A DNA stretch of 64,000 nt. Source: Saccharopolyspora indica. GTDB taxonomy: Bacteria > Actinomycetota > Actinomycetes > Mycobacteriales > Pseudonocardiaceae. The position numbers and the translations under genes were made by a program. Below, piece by piece: positions 8,092 to 17,475 of this stretch; the stretch's first letter is position 1; each line of letters begins with the position of its first letter. Below the pieces are notes generated by a model that was not told the origin of the DNA, searched no databases, and was given only the letters and a program-made list of their open reading frames with translations. The stretch lies in assembly GCF_027853965.1 (NCBI RefSeq), contig NZ_JAQGLB010000027.1:1-64000 (forward strand), written 5' to 3'.

Positions 8092-10070
8092 CCGATGCCG
8101 CGCCGGGTTCGGCCGGGGGCGTGGTCGGCCCTGTCGATCCGCCGGTGGTGGCTGGAGGCCAGCTGCCACGGGACGCTGACCACCAGCACGCCCGGTTCGA
8201 AGCGCAGGCGCCAGACCAGGCGCAGCGAGCTCTGGTTGTGCAGCAGGTTCTCCCACCAGCGCCCGACCACGTACTCCGGGACGTAGACGCACACCAGGTC
8301 GCGGGGCCCGGCGCGGCGGATGCGCTTGATGTGGTCGATGACCGGCCGGGTGATCTCCCGGTACGGCGACTCCACCACCTTCAGCGGCACCTCGATCCCG
8401 TGCCGCTCCCACTCCCGGCGCAGCACCTCGGTGTCGCCCTCGTCGACGTTCGCGGTGAGCGCGGTCAGCGTGTCCGGCCGGTTCGCGCGGGCGAACGCCA
8501 GCGCGCGCAGCGTCGGCTTGTGCAGCGTGGACACCAGCACCACCGCGTGCACCCGGCTCGGCAGCGCGATGTCGCCGCGCTCCGGTTCCAGTTCCCGGCG
8601 CACCTCGCGGTAGTGCCGGTGGATGCCGCGCATCATCCCGTAGAGCAGCGGGATCGCGATCACCACCAGGTAGGCGCCGTGGGTGAACTTGGTGGCCAGC
8701 ACCACCACCAGCACGGTCGCGGTGAGCACCGCGCCGACGGCGTTGATCAGCCGGTGGGCGTGGATGCGCCTGCGCTGCGCACCGCGGGCGCTGGCCAGCT
8801 CGTGGTTCCAGTGCCGCACCATGCCGATCTGGCTCAGCGTGAACGAGGTGAACACGCCGAGGATGTAGAGCTGGATCAGCGCTGTCGCCGAACCCTCGAA
8901 CGCCGCGATCAGCGCGATGGCGACCAGCCCGAGCAGGACGATGCCGTTGGAGTGCGCCAGCCGGTCACCGCGGGTGTGCAGCTGGCGCGGCAGGTAGCGG
9001 CGCTGGGCCAGCAGCGAGGCCAGCGTCGGGAAGCCGTTGAACGCGGTGTTGGCGGCCAGCAGCAGGATCAGCGCCGCGGCGACCTGCACGACGAAGAACA
9101 GCGGGCTGTCCAGGCCGAACACCGCTCCCGCCAGCTGCGCGATGACGGTGCGCTGACCGGTGCTGCGGCAGTCGGTCGGGAACCCGATCAGGTCGCACGG
9201 GTTCGCCGCAACCCGGACCTGGGCGATCACCGACAGCGCGGTCACCCCGCTGAACAGGAAGATCGCCAGCACGCCCATGATCACCAGGGTCCGGCCCGCG
9301 TTGACCGCCTTCGGCCGCTGGAAAGCGGGTACCCCGTTGGAGATGGCCTCCACCCCGGTGAGCGCCGTGCAGCCGGAGGAGAACGCCCGCAGCAGCAGGA
9401 ACACGAAGGCGATGCCGGTGATGTCCACCTGCTCGGGCCTGATGCCCCACCCGGCGCTCTCCGCGACCGGCGGGTGACCCGCGGCGAACTGGGTCAGCCC
9501 GACCACGATGGTCAGTCCGAGAGCGGCGACGAACAGGTAGGTGGGCACCGCGAAAGCCCGCCCCGACTCGCGCGCGCCGCGCAGGTTCATCGCCATCAGC
9601 AGCACGACCACGCCCACGCCCACCGCCACCCGGTGCGGGTAGAGCTGCGGCAGCGCGGAGACGATGTTCTCCACCCCGGCGGCGACCGACACGGCCACCG
9701 TCATCACGTAGTCGACCATCAGCGCGGCGGCCACCACCAGGCTGGGATCGCGGCCGAGGTTGCGCACCACCACCTCGTACGAGCCGCCACCGCTGGGGTA
9801 GGCGTGCACCACCTGCCGGTAGGAGGCGACCACGACCGCGAGCAGCACCACCACGGCCAGCGCCACCCACGGCGCCAGGTGCAGCAGCGCGAGCCCGCCG
9901 ATCGAGAGCATCAGCAGGATCTCCTGAGTGGCGTAGGTGACCGAGGAGAGCGGGTCGCTGGCGAAGATGGGCAGTGCGAGCCGCTTCGGCAGCAGCGTCT
10001 CCGCCACCCGGTCGCTGCGCAACGGCCGACCGAGCAGCAAGCGCTTCACCAGGTTCACCGCCGAAGGCAC
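8088..10070 (-). CDS. APC-superfamily permease with C-terminal cytosolic domain
   Basis: A 660-residue permease with about 12 membrane helices (residues 40-470) and a soluble C-terminal domain of about 170 residues, an arrangement known in actinobacterial and Bacillus APC transporters of potassium or amino acids. The N-terminus carries the family signature LPKRLALPIFASDPLSSV and the first helix region ATQEILLMLS. GTG at 10070 is preferred, with GGAG a few bases upstream; an in-frame GTG at 10103 adds eleven residues. The C-terminal domain includes VVLVSTLHKPTLRALAFAR, which resembles the universal-stress-like tail of KimA-type potassium importers. Transport of potassium is a reasonable guess, not shown. 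Confidence 0.85.
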   Translation of the reverse strand: MPSAVNLVKRLLLGRPLRSDRVAETLLPKRLALPIFASDPLSSVTYATQEILLMLSIGGLALLHLAPWVALAVVVLLAVVVASYRQVVHAYPSGGGSYEVVVRNLGRDPSLVVAAALMVDYVMTVAVSVAAGVENIVSALPQLYPHRVAVGVGVVVLLMAMNLRGARESGRAFAVPTYLFVAALGLTIVVGLTQFAAGHPPVAESAGWGIRPEQVDITGIAFVFLLLRAFSSGCTALTGVEAISNGVPAFQRPKAVNAGRTLVIMGVLAIFLFSGVTALSVIAQVRVAANPCDLIGFPTDCRSTGQRTVIAQLAGAVFGLDSPLFFVVQVAAALILLLAANTAFNGFPTLASLLAQRRYLPRQLHTRGDRLAHSNGIVLLGLVAIALIAAFEGSATALIQLYILGVFTSFTLSQIGMVRHWNHELASARGAQRRRIHAHRLINAVGAVLTATVLVVVLATKFTHGAYLVVIAIPLLYGMMRGIHRHYREVRRELEPERGDIALPSRVHAVVLVSTLHKPTLRALAFARANRPDTLTALTANVDEGDTEVLRREWERHGIEVPLKVVESPYREITRPVIDHIKRIRRAGPRDLVCVYVPEYVVGRWWENLLHNQSSLRLVWRLRFEPGVLVVSVPWQLASSHHRRIDRADHAPGRTRRGIG

Positions 10071-10177
10071 CGCTCCAGCGTAGGCCGCCTCAGCGCACCT
10101 CACCCGCTCAATCGTCCACAGTGGCCATTCGGATCGGTTGTAGGCTGTCGGCCGACGAGCGAGGAGGCATCGCGAAC

Positions 10178-10873
10178 ATGCTCGAGTGCTCTCCGGCCGT
10201 GCTGGCCGGACGCGTGCGGGAGTGCGACAGGTTGCTGCCCAGGCCGGGCACCGTTCCGGTTTCCGGCCTGCCCGCGGTGCCGTGGGCGGAGTTCTGCGAC
10301 CCGGAAAGCCCGTGGCTGCCGCGCTGCGTCGAGGAGTGGCAGGAACGCGGCGGCTTCCAGCACCGCCGCGCGGGGCTGGTGCTGGTGGCGTTCCGGTTCG
10401 GCTGGCTGGCGGCGTGCGCCACGGTCCCGGAGCTCCACCTCGGCGCGCCGGTGCCGTCGCTGCGCGACCTGCGCGTCGCGATCACCGCGGAAGGCCGCCT
10501 GTCCGCGCTCCGGCCGTCGACGTCGCAGGTCGTCACCGCGCAGCAGTGGTGGCAGGACCTGTCCGAGGCCTTCGAACCGCTGACCGAGGCCCTGCACGCC
10601 CTGGGCGGCCCGCCACCGGAGAGCCACGAGTACTGGGGAAACCCGGTCGGCTCGGTGGGCACCGTCCTCTGGCGCCTGCAACGCGCGGGCCTGCCCGGCG
10701 ACGCGATCGCCACCGCCCGCGAACTGCGCGCCGCGACCGACCGCGAACACCTCCTGGACATCGCCCCCGACCGCGACCCGTGGCCCCGCCGGACCACCTG
10801 CTGCCAGTGGTGGCGAGCAGGCGGCGGCTACTGCGACGAGTGCGTCCTCTGGAACTCGGCCGCCCGCGGCTGA
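10178..10873 (+). CDS. FhuF-like [2Fe-2S] ferric-siderophore reductase family protein
   Basis: A 231-residue protein that ends with two adjacent cysteines, nine residues, then C-x2-C (CCQWW...GYCDECVLW). This is nearly the C-C-x10-C-x2-C iron-sulfur motif at the C-terminus of FhuF, the cytosolic reductase that releases iron from ferric siderophores. The spacing is one residue shorter than in Escherichia coli FhuF. ATG at 10178 has AGGAGG eleven bases upstream, so earlier frames are excluded. It is divergent from the APC permease; no siderophore genes lie near. The stop is immediately followed by the convergent WD40-like gene. Confidence 0.75.
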   Translation: MLECSPAVLAGRVRECDRLLPRPGTVPVSGLPAVPWAEFCDPESPWLPRCVEEWQERGGFQHRRAGLVLVAFRFGWLAACATVPELHLGAPVPSLRDLRVAITAEGRLSALRPSTSQVVTAQQWWQDLSEAFEPLTEALHALGGPPPESHEYWGNPVGSVGTVLWRLQRAGLPGDAIATARELRAATDREHLLDIAPDRDPWPRRTTCCQWWRAGGGYCDECVLWNSAARG

Positions 10874-12829
10874 TCAGCCCTCCAGCGCCTCCTCTGCGGC
10901 TTCGAGGCCCGGGACGAGATCGAGCTCGCCCCACCGCGCGGGCCACGCGAAGCGCCGGTCCACGGTCCAGGACAGCACCGCGTCGAGGTCGTCGCGCCGC
11001 CCCTCCGGGGCGATCACCAGACGTGCCGCCGGTCCGACCGCCGGACGGGCGATGGTGCACCACGTCGAATCGTCCAGCGGGAACGAGTCCTCCTGGAACC
11101 AGTCGCCGAGGAATTCGCCCTCCTCCACCGGGCGCGAGTCCTCGTCCGGTTCCCGGTCGAAGGTCATGTCACCGAGCACCTGACCGCTCAGGGCTCGCAC
11201 GAAGCGCAACGTGTTCTCGCCGAGCACGACCAGCACGCCGCCAGCGCCCCAGAGCACCGCCGTCGTGCCCTCCGGCACGTGCAGCGACCGCACCAGCGCG
11301 GGCTCCTCGCCCAGCGACCACACTTCGATCCGGTCATCGCCGGTCAGGCAGGCACCGTGCTCGCCCGCCGGTTCCCACGCCCAGGGGTGCTGCTCGCCGA
11401 AGTGCTCGCCGAGCTGCTCCGTCGTGTCGATGTCGAGGTGGAAGCGCCTGCCGTCCTCGTCGTGGACGTCGACACCGCCGCCGTCCTCCAGCACGATCGC
11501 CAACCGGGCTGCGCCGTCGCGCACTCCCCAGTGCGGCATGCCCGAGTCCTGCTCGACGGATTCGCCCACCTGGTCACCGGTTTCGGCGTCCAGGACGACC
11601 AGTTCCCCCTTTCCCACAGCGGCGACGAACCGGTCGTCCGGGCTCCACGCGAGCGGCATCGAGGCATCGGTCCGCACCAGCCAGCGCATCCGCCCGCCCG
11701 GCAGGTCCACGGCGCAGGCCGTCGAACCGCGGTGGCCCGCGAGCCGGGAACCGTCGCGCGACCACCGCACCCGGCCGAAGGACCACTCGTACTCGTCGGG
11801 TTCGCCGTCGCGGCCGGGATTCGAGGCACCGAGCCGGTGCTTGAGCTCCGCCGGGATCGGTTCGCGGAGCAGCTCAGGTCGTTGCCCCCTGACCAGCTGG
11901 AACTGGTCGGCGTAGACGACCTGACCGCGGTCCAGCGCGGCGATGCAGCCCATCACTTCGGCGCCCGCGGTGCGCATGCTGATGAACGCGCGTCTCCCGT
12001 CGGGTGACAGCGCGAAGATCGCGCCTTCGCTACCGCCGTCGGTCACGTCGGCGTAGCCGTGGGGGTTGGCGCTCTGCCCGAACGGATCCCAGACACCGAC
12101 CAGGTTGGTGCAGAAGCCGAGCGCGAGGCGGCTGCCGTCGGCCGACCACTGCACCAGGTCTCGCTGGCTCCGCCACCCGATGCCGCCGTCGACGGCGATC
12201 TCGTTGACCGCTCGCCCGGTGGCCAGCTCCCAGATCTGCAGGATCCCGGCTCCCGCGTCATCGCCCCACCGCCCGGTCGCCAGGTAGCGACCGCACGGGC
12301 TGAGCCCGAAGCTCTCGACCTGGCCGCCCTCCTCGAAAAGGGGGTGCGCGTACTGGTGGCGCAGTCGCGCACCACGGGCGACGAGCTGCTCCGTGGCGAA
12401 CCGGTGCACCTCGGTGATCCCGCCGGAGTTCTCCAGCGCGGTCAGGGTTTCGCGCAGCAGCGGCAGATCCCGCTGCGGGGCGAACGCCGTCCAGTCCGCT
12501 GCGCGCAGCAGGTCCAGCACCTTCGCCGCGGATCCGGCGGCGAGCTCGTCGTGGTCGGTGAAGACCGCACCGCCGCCGGGCTCGTCGGTCAGCAGGAACT
12601 CGTGCAGCTCGGCTTCCGGCCAGATCGGGATGCCCCGGTGCTGGTCGTCCAATCCGTCGATCCGCACGGAGAAGACCACTTCGCCTGCGAGCACCACGTC
12701 AGGTCGCTCGGTCCCCGGCTCGATCAGCCGCACCCCGCGCGCTGCCAGCCGTTGCTCCAGGACCTCCCGCTCCTGCGCAGCAGGCGCTTCCGCCCTTCCC
12801 AGATCGGCCTTCCAGCCGCGCATGCCCAT
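10874..12829 (-). CDS. WD40/beta-propeller-like protein of unknown function
   Basis: A 651-residue soluble protein without a signal peptide. The N-terminal 150 residues include a basic start and repeated Val/Asp/Leu sequence I do not recognise; the rest shows WD40-like blades such as GILQIWELATG, LVQWSADGSRLALGF, VGVWDPFG, FALSPDGRRAFIS, VRWSRDGSRLAG and LAWSPDDRFVAAVG. A six- or seven-bladed propeller is likely. The segment DLLRAADWTAFAPQRDLPLLRETL precedes the blades. ATG at 12829 or 12823; neither has a ribosome site, so the message may be leaderless. It stands between FhuF-like and ackA genes with no operon partner. Protein-protein scaffolding is the family default. Confidence 0.75.
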   Translation of the reverse strand: MGMRGWKADLGRAEAPAAQEREVLEQRLAARGVRLIEPGTERPDVVLAGEVVFSVRIDGLDDQHRGIPIWPEAELHEFLLTDEPGGGAVFTDHDELAAGSAAKVLDLLRAADWTAFAPQRDLPLLRETLTALENSGGITEVHRFATEQLVARGARLRHQYAHPLFEEGGQVESFGLSPCGRYLATGRWGDDAGAGILQIWELATGRAVNEIAVDGGIGWRSQRDLVQWSADGSRLALGFCTNLVGVWDPFGQSANPHGYADVTDGGSEGAIFALSPDGRRAFISMRTAGAEVMGCIAALDRGQVVYADQFQLVRGQRPELLREPIPAELKHRLGASNPGRDGEPDEYEWSFGRVRWSRDGSRLAGHRGSTACAVDLPGGRMRWLVRTDASMPLAWSPDDRFVAAVGKGELVVLDAETGDQVGESVEQDSGMPHWGVRDGAARLAIVLEDGGGVDVHDEDGRRFHLDIDTTEQLGEHFGEQHPWAWEPAGEHGACLTGDDRIEVWSLGEEPALVRSLHVPEGTTAVLWGAGGVLVVLGENTLRFVRALSGQVLGDMTFDREPDEDSRPVEEGEFLGDWFQEDSFPLDDSTWCTIARPAVGPAARLVIAPEGRRDDLDAVLSWTVDRRFAWPARWGELDLVPGLEAAEEALEG

Positions 12830-12878
12830 GATCGAGAAGGGTACGGCCGAGGCCTGACACCCACCGCCGAACCACGAA

Positions 12879-12913
12879 ACCCGCGCCGCTCACCCTTCGA
12901 CCGCGGCGCGGGT
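12879..12913 (-). terminator. Terminator hairpin overlapping the end of ackA
   Basis: ACCCGCGCCG (12879-12888) and CGGCGCGGGT (12904-12913) are perfect 10-bp arms with a 15-base loop. The stem begins inside the last codons of ackA (stop at 12890-12892 lies in the loop) on the minus strand. No T tract follows. It should end transcription of the xfp-ackA operon. Confidence 0.65.
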
Positions 12914-13975
12914 CTGCCGGGCTATTTCCAAGTCCTCGCGGGCTTCGACGACAGCTGTGCGCACGGGCGCTCCGACCGCGGTGATGTCGGCGTCACCCGA
13001 TGCCGCCTCGTTGCGCTGCGGGTCCAGTGCCACGCCTGCGAACGACAGCGCTTCGCCGACCGCTGCTCGCACCGGTGGCTGGTGCTCGCCGATCCCGCCG
13101 GTGAACACCAGCAGGTCCAGGCCGCCGAGCACGGCGACCATCGCTCCCGCGTAGCGCACCAGGCTGCGCCGGTAGACGTCGAAGGCCACCGCGGCATCTC
13201 CGTCCCCTTCGGACCGCGCGGTCAGCACATCGCGCAGGTCACCGGACGTGCCGGACAGCCCCGCGAGGCCCGACCGCTTCGCCAGGACGTCGAACAGCTC
13301 GTGCGCCGCAACGCCTTTCACGTTGATCAGGTACCCGATCAGGCCAGGATCCACGGTGCCGCTGCGGGTGTTCATCACCAGCCCCTCCTCCGGCGTGAAG
13401 CCCATCGTGGTGTCCGCGCAGCGGCCGTCGCGCACCGCGGCCATCGACGCGCCCGCACCGAGGTGGCAGCTCAGCACCCTGCCCTGGCGCGGCGGCAGGC
13501 CCACCAGATCGGCGCCGCGCACCACCGCGTAGGAGTGCGAGAGCCCGTGGAAGCCGTAGCGGCGCAACGACCACTTGCGGTTCCACTCCCGCGGCAGCGC
13601 GTAGGTCGACGCCGCCGCCGGGAGCCCGGCGTGGAAGGCGGTGTCCACGCACACCACCGACGGCGTGTCCGGGTCGATCGACCGGGCCGCGCGCAGCCCG
13701 CCCAGCGCGCGGGGCTGGTGCAGCGGCGCGAGTTCGGTCAGCGACGCGAGGTAGTCCACCACCTCGTCGTCGGCCACGGTCGCCGCCACGATCCGGGTAC
13801 CGCCGTGCACCACGCGGTGGCCGATGGCGTCGGCACCGTGCTCGTCCAGGAACCGGCGGATCGGCTCGGATTCCCCGTCCCACCGCTCCAGGTGCTCGTG
13901 GGCGACCACCGAATCACCGTCCAGCAGCACGAGTTTCAGGCTGCTGGAACCGGCGTTGACCGTCAGCACCCTCAT
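12890..13975 (-). CDS. ackA: Acetate kinase
   Basis: A 361-residue acetate kinase, which makes ATP and acetate from acetyl phosphate. It begins [20 protein letters not shown] (phosphate-1 motif NAGSSSLK) and has [20 protein letters not shown] and the adenosine motif [10 protein letters not shown] near the C-terminus. It is a little shorter than the usual 390-400 residues. ATG at 13975 overlaps the stop of xfp by four bases (ATGA), so the two proteins are translated together. With phosphoketolase, this gives ATP from sugar phosphates without the later steps of glycolysis. Confidence 0.96.
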   Translation of the reverse strand: MRVLTVNAGSSSLKLVLLDGDSVVAHEHLERWDGESEPIRRFLDEHGADAIGHRVVHGGTRIVAATVADDEVVDYLASLTELAPLHQPRALGGLRAARSIDPDTPSVVCVDTAFHAGLPAAASTYALPREWNRKWSLRRYGFHGLSHSYAVVRGADLVGLPPRQGRVLSCHLGAGASMAAVRDGRCADTTMGFTPEEGLVMNTRSGTVDPGLIGYLINVKGVAAHELFDVLAKRSGLAGLSGTSGDLRDVLTARSEGDGDAAVAFDVYRRSLVRYAGAMVAVLGGLDLLVFTGGIGEHQPPVRAAVGEALSFAGVALDPQRNEAASGDADITAVGAPVRTAVVEAREDLEIARQTRAAVEG

Positions 13976-16386
13976 CGCGCCCGCCACGTCCAGTCCCGGA
14001 TCTCCGGCATGTCCTCGCCGTGCGTCGAGACGTAGTGGCGGTGCTCGATCAGCTTGGCCTGCAACGCCTCCCGCGCGTACGCCGCGCTCGGACCCAGCCG
14101 CGGCACCCGGTCGATCACGTCGATGGCCAGGTTGAACCGGTCGATCTGGTTGAGCACGCACATGTCGAACGGCGTGGTCGTGGTGCCCTCCTCCTTGTAG
14201 CCGCGCACGTGGATGTTGCCGTGGTTGCGGCGGCGGTAGGTCAGCCGGTGGATCAACCACGGGTAGCCGTGGTAGTTGAAGATGACCGGCCGGTCGCGGG
14301 TGAACAGGCTGTCGAACTCGGCGTCGGACAGGCCGTGCGGGTGCTCGCGCTCGTCCTGCAACCGCATCAGGTCGACCACGTTGACCACCCGCATCCGCAG
14401 GTCCGGGAAGTGGTCGCGGAGCAGGTCCACGGCGGCCAGCACCTCCATCGTCGGCACGTCGCCCGCGCAGCCCAGCACCACGTCCGGGTCGCCGCCCCGG
14501 TCGTTGCTGGCCCAGTCCCAGATGCCGATGCCGCGCGTGCAGTGCACCACCGCCGCGTCCACGTCCAGGTACTGCGGCGCGGGCTGCTTGCCCGCCACCA
14601 CGACGTTGATGTAGTCGCGGCTGCGCAGGCAGTGGTCGGCCACCGACAGCAGGGTGTTGGCGTCCGGCGGCAGGTAGACCCGCACCACCTCGGCCTTCTT
14701 GTTCACCACGTGGTCGATGAAACCCGGGTCCTGGTGCGAGAAGCCGTTGTGGTCCTGCCGCCACACGTGCGAGGTGAGCAGGTAGTTCAGCGAGGCGATC
14801 GGCGGCCGCCAGGCCAGCCCGGCGGCGACCTTGAGCCACTTGGCGTGCTGGTTGACCATCGAGTCCACGATGTGCGCGAACGCCTCGTAGCAGGAGAAGA
14901 AGCCGTGCCTGCCGGTCAGCACGTAGCCCTCCAGCCAGCCCTGGCAGGTGTGCTCGGAGAGGATCTCCATCACCCGCCCGTCGGGGGCCAGCGCGTCGTC
15001 GTCCGGTTCGGTGTCGGCGACCCAGGTGCGGGAGGTGGCGTCGAGGATCGCGTTGAGGCGGTTGGAGTTGTTCTCGTCCGGCGCGAACACCCGGAAGTTG
15101 CGCGCGTCGGCGTTGCGGCGCATCACATCGCGCAGGAACTCGCCGAGCACCCTGGTGGCCTCACCGGTGCTCGCCCCGGGCTCGTCGACCGGCACCGCGT
15201 AGTCCCGGAAGTCCGGCAGCCGCAGCGCCCGCAGCAGGAGCCCGCCGTTGGCGTGCGGATTGGCGCTCATCCGCCGGAGACCGGTCGGGTTGTGGTCCTT
15301 GATGCGCTGCACCGGGGCACCGTCGTCGTCGAACAGCGCGGCGGGGTCGTAGCTGCGCAGCCAGGCCTCCAGCTGGCGCAGGTGTTCCGGGTTGCCGCGC
15401 GGATCGCTGATCGGCACCTGGTGCGAGCGCCACGAGCCCTCCACCCGCTTGCCGTCCACCGTGGACGGACCGGTCCAGCCCTTGGGGGTGCGCAGCACGA
15501 TCATCGGCCACCGCGGGCGCTGCGTCCATCCGTCGCGGCGGGCCCGGCGGTGGATCGAGCTGATCTCGTCCAGGCACCGGTCCAGCGTCGCGGCGAACAG
15601 GTGGTGCATCGCCTCCGGCACCGCGCCGGAGACCAGGTAGGGCTCGTAGCCGTAGCCGCGCAGCAGGCTCAGCAGCTCGTCGTCGGGGATGCGCGCCAGC
15701 ACCGCCGGGTTGGCGATCTTGTAGCCGTTGAGGTGCAGGATCGGCAGCACCGCGCCGTCGGTGGCCGGGTCCAGGAACTTGTTGGCGTGCCAGCTGGTGG
15801 CCAGCGGGCCGGTCTCGGCCTCGCCGTCGCCGACCACGCACGCCACGATCAGGTCCGGGTTGTCGAAGGCCGCGCCGTGCGCGTGCGACAGCGAGTAGCC
15901 CAGCTCGCCGCCCTCGTGGATCGACCCCGGCGTCTCCGGCGCGACGTGGCTGGGGATGCCGCCCGGGAAGGAGAACTGGGTGACCAGCCGCCGCAGCCCG
16001 TCGCAGTCCTGCGCGACATCCGGGTAGACCTCGCTGTAGGTGCCCTCCAGCCACGCCGCCGCGACCAGGCCGGGGCCGCCGTGACCCGGCCCGATGACGT
16101 ACATCATGTTCAGCTCGCGCGCCCGGATCGCCCGGTTGAGGTGCGCGTAGACGAAGTTCAGGCCCGGCGTGGTCCCCCAGTGCCCGAGCAACCGGGGCTT
16201 GACGTGCTCCGGTCGCAGCGGCTCCCGCAGCAGCGGGTTGTCCATCAGGTAGATCTGCCCGGCGGAGAGGTAGTTGGCGGCCTGCCACCAGAGCTGCAAG
16301 CCGTCCAGCTCCGGCCGTCCGAGGTGCTCGCGCACGGCCGGAGTGGTGGTCCACCCGACGCTGCCGACGCTGGTCTCGCTGCTCAT
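13972..16386 (-). CDS. xfp: Xylulose-5-phosphate/fructose-6-phosphate phosphoketolase
   Basis: An 804-residue thiamine-diphosphate enzyme that splits xylulose 5-phosphate (and usually fructose 6-phosphate) with phosphate to acetyl phosphate plus glyceraldehyde 3-phosphate or erythrose 4-phosphate. Family hallmarks visible: [15 protein letters not shown] near residue 35, [22 protein letters not shown], the TPP/Mg motif [27 protein letters not shown] and the C-terminal NQHAKWLK region. Length matches the family (about 800). ATG at 16386 is chosen because AAGGAG lies six bases upstream; a GTG at 16410 has none. Operon with ackA. Confidence 0.97.
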   Translation of the reverse strand: MSSETSVGSVGWTTTPAVREHLGRPELDGLQLWWQAANYLSAGQIYLMDNPLLREPLRPEHVKPRLLGHWGTTPGLNFVYAHLNRAIRARELNMMYVIGPGHGGPGLVAAAWLEGTYSEVYPDVAQDCDGLRRLVTQFSFPGGIPSHVAPETPGSIHEGGELGYSLSHAHGAAFDNPDLIVACVVGDGEAETGPLATSWHANKFLDPATDGAVLPILHLNGYKIANPAVLARIPDDELLSLLRGYGYEPYLVSGAVPEAMHHLFAATLDRCLDEISSIHRRARRDGWTQRPRWPMIVLRTPKGWTGPSTVDGKRVEGSWRSHQVPISDPRGNPEHLRQLEAWLRSYDPAALFDDDGAPVQRIKDHNPTGLRRMSANPHANGGLLLRALRLPDFRDYAVPVDEPGASTGEATRVLGEFLRDVMRRNADARNFRVFAPDENNSNRLNAILDATSRTWVADTEPDDDALAPDGRVMEILSEHTCQGWLEGYVLTGRHGFFSCYEAFAHIVDSMVNQHAKWLKVAAGLAWRPPIASLNYLLTSHVWRQDHNGFSHQDPGFIDHVVNKKAEVVRVYLPPDANTLLSVADHCLRSRDYINVVVAGKQPAPQYLDVDAAVVHCTRGIGIWDWASNDRGGDPDVVLGCAGDVPTMEVLAAVDLLRDHFPDLRMRVVNVVDLMRLQDEREHPHGLSDAEFDSLFTRDRPVIFNYHGYPWLIHRLTYRRRNHGNIHVRGYKEEGTTTTPFDMCVLNQIDRFNLAIDVIDRVPRLGPSAAYAREALQAKLIEHRHYVSTHGEDMPEIRDWTWRAR

Positions 16387-16490
16387 CCGCGGCTCCTTCA
16401 CGCTCGACACCTCGTCGTTTCAGCGTGGGGGGACGCAGTCGGATCGCAACTCGGCGCGACCTGACCAGCGAGCGCGTGGGACCGCACCGT

Positions 16491-17372
16491 TCAGCGGCGC
16501 TTCCGGGTGGCCAGCAGCTCGGCAGGCCCGGCCTCCCGGTACCGGTCGATCAGCCGTCCCACGACCCGGGCCGACTCCGGGGTGACGGGCGTGTAGACCC
16601 ACATCCTGGTGTCCGGGGCGGCGGCCACCGCGAACGCGGTCGAGGTGATCTCGACCTCCGCACCGTCGACCGACCGGAACGACTTGTTGCGGACGACCGG
16701 GGCGGCGACTTCGTACCTGGCCCACAGCTCCGCGAACCGCGCGCTGGCCTCCGTGAGCCGCCGGATGAACCCGGTCCAGTGCGGATCGCCGAGGCGCTTG
16801 CCGAACTCCGCCCGCAGCTGGGCCACCATGAACGGCACTTCACCGTCCCAGTCGACCAGCGGCAGCAGGTGCTCTTCGGTGGTGAACAGGTGCCACAGCA
16901 CGTTCCGCTCGGCTGCGGGCAGCAACGCGATCGCCGGATCAAGCGCCGCATAAGCGTCGTTGAACGCCAGGACGTCGTAGCGCGCTGTCACCAGCACCGC
17001 CGGCAGCGGGTTCAGCGCGTCCAGGATCACCTGGTGCTCCTGCGCGGGCGCCACCGGGGCGTTCGGCGGCGGGCTGGGCATGCCCACCAGCCGGTACAGG
17101 TGCTCGTGCTCGGTCGGGTCCAGGCGCAACGTCCGGGCGATCGCATCGAGCACCTGGGTGCTCGGGCTGATCCGGCGGCCCTGTTCGAGCCACGTGTACC
17201 AGACCACGCCGACCCCGGCGAGCTCCGCGACCTCCTCGCGGCGCAGTCCGGGAGTGCGCCGCCGGGGCCCCGCCCGCAGCCCGACCTCTTCCGGGATGAT
17301 TGCTTCCCGGCGGGCCCGCAGGAAGGCCGCGAGCTCGGTTCGCCGTGGTGCGCCGGGGCCGGTGGTGGTCAC
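16491..17372 (-). CDS. XRE-family regulator with MmyB-like ligand domain
   Basis: A 293-residue regulator. Residues about 5-85 form an XRE helix-turn-helix (ELAAFLRARREAI, then RRTPGLRREEVAELAGVGV and WYTWLEQGRRISPS), characteristic of the MmyB-like group in actinobacteria; residues 105-270 form a PAS-like MmyB ligand domain (NPLPAVLVTARYDVLAFNDAY). The GTG at 17372 is the only start that begins at the conserved region. It is divergent from an MFS pump gene, with 103 bases between holding two palindromes. This pairing of an MmyB-type repressor with a pump or dehydrogenase is common, so it probably represses the pump. Confidence 0.9.
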   Translation of the reverse strand: MTTTGPGAPRRTELAAFLRARREAIIPEEVGLRAGPRRRTPGLRREEVAELAGVGVVWYTWLEQGRRISPSTQVLDAIARTLRLDPTEHEHLYRLVGMPSPPPNAPVAPAQEHQVILDALNPLPAVLVTARYDVLAFNDAYAALDPAIALLPAAERNVLWHLFTTEEHLLPLVDWDGEVPFMVAQLRAEFGKRLGDPHWTGFIRRLTEASARFAELWARYEVAAPVVRNKSFRSVDGAEVEITSTAFAVAAAPDTRMWVYTPVTPESARVVGRLIDRYREAGPAELLATRKRR

Positions 17373-17382
17373 GCCACCATCA

Positions 17383-17397
17383 TGCGAGATCTTCGCA
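17383..17397. promoter_or_regulatory. Palindrome TGCGA-N5-TCGCA between regulator and pump
   Basis: TGCGA (17383-17387) and TCGCA (17393-17397) flank GATCT. It lies eleven bases upstream of the regulator's start codon, where binding would block the regulator's own transcription or translation. It is short, so it could be chance; the company of a second, longer palindrome 22 bases away raises the odds. Confidence 0.4.
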
Positions 17398-17418
17398 GCG
17401 GGCAACCAGGTGGTGCGG

Positions 17419-17445
17419 GTACCAGGATCGACGATGGCCTGGTAC
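17419..17445. promoter_or_regulatory. Probable operator GTACCAGG-N11-CCTGGTAC
   Basis: Perfect 8-bp arms at 17419-17426 and 17438-17445 with an 11-base centre, midway between the divergent MmyB-like regulator and the MFS pump. The span of 27 bases suits a dimer of an XRE-type protein contacting two successive major grooves. No other copy was noticed in the window. Confidence 0.65.
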
Positions 17446-17475
17446 TCGAATCCGGTCGGCCGAATCATCGGCGCC

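Noticed and set aside
14020-16464. 814-codon open frame on the plus strand opposite xfp
   Set aside because: It is the mirror of a well-conserved phosphoketolase gene, with His/Arg/Val-rich composition typical of a high-G+C shadow frame and no recognisable domain.
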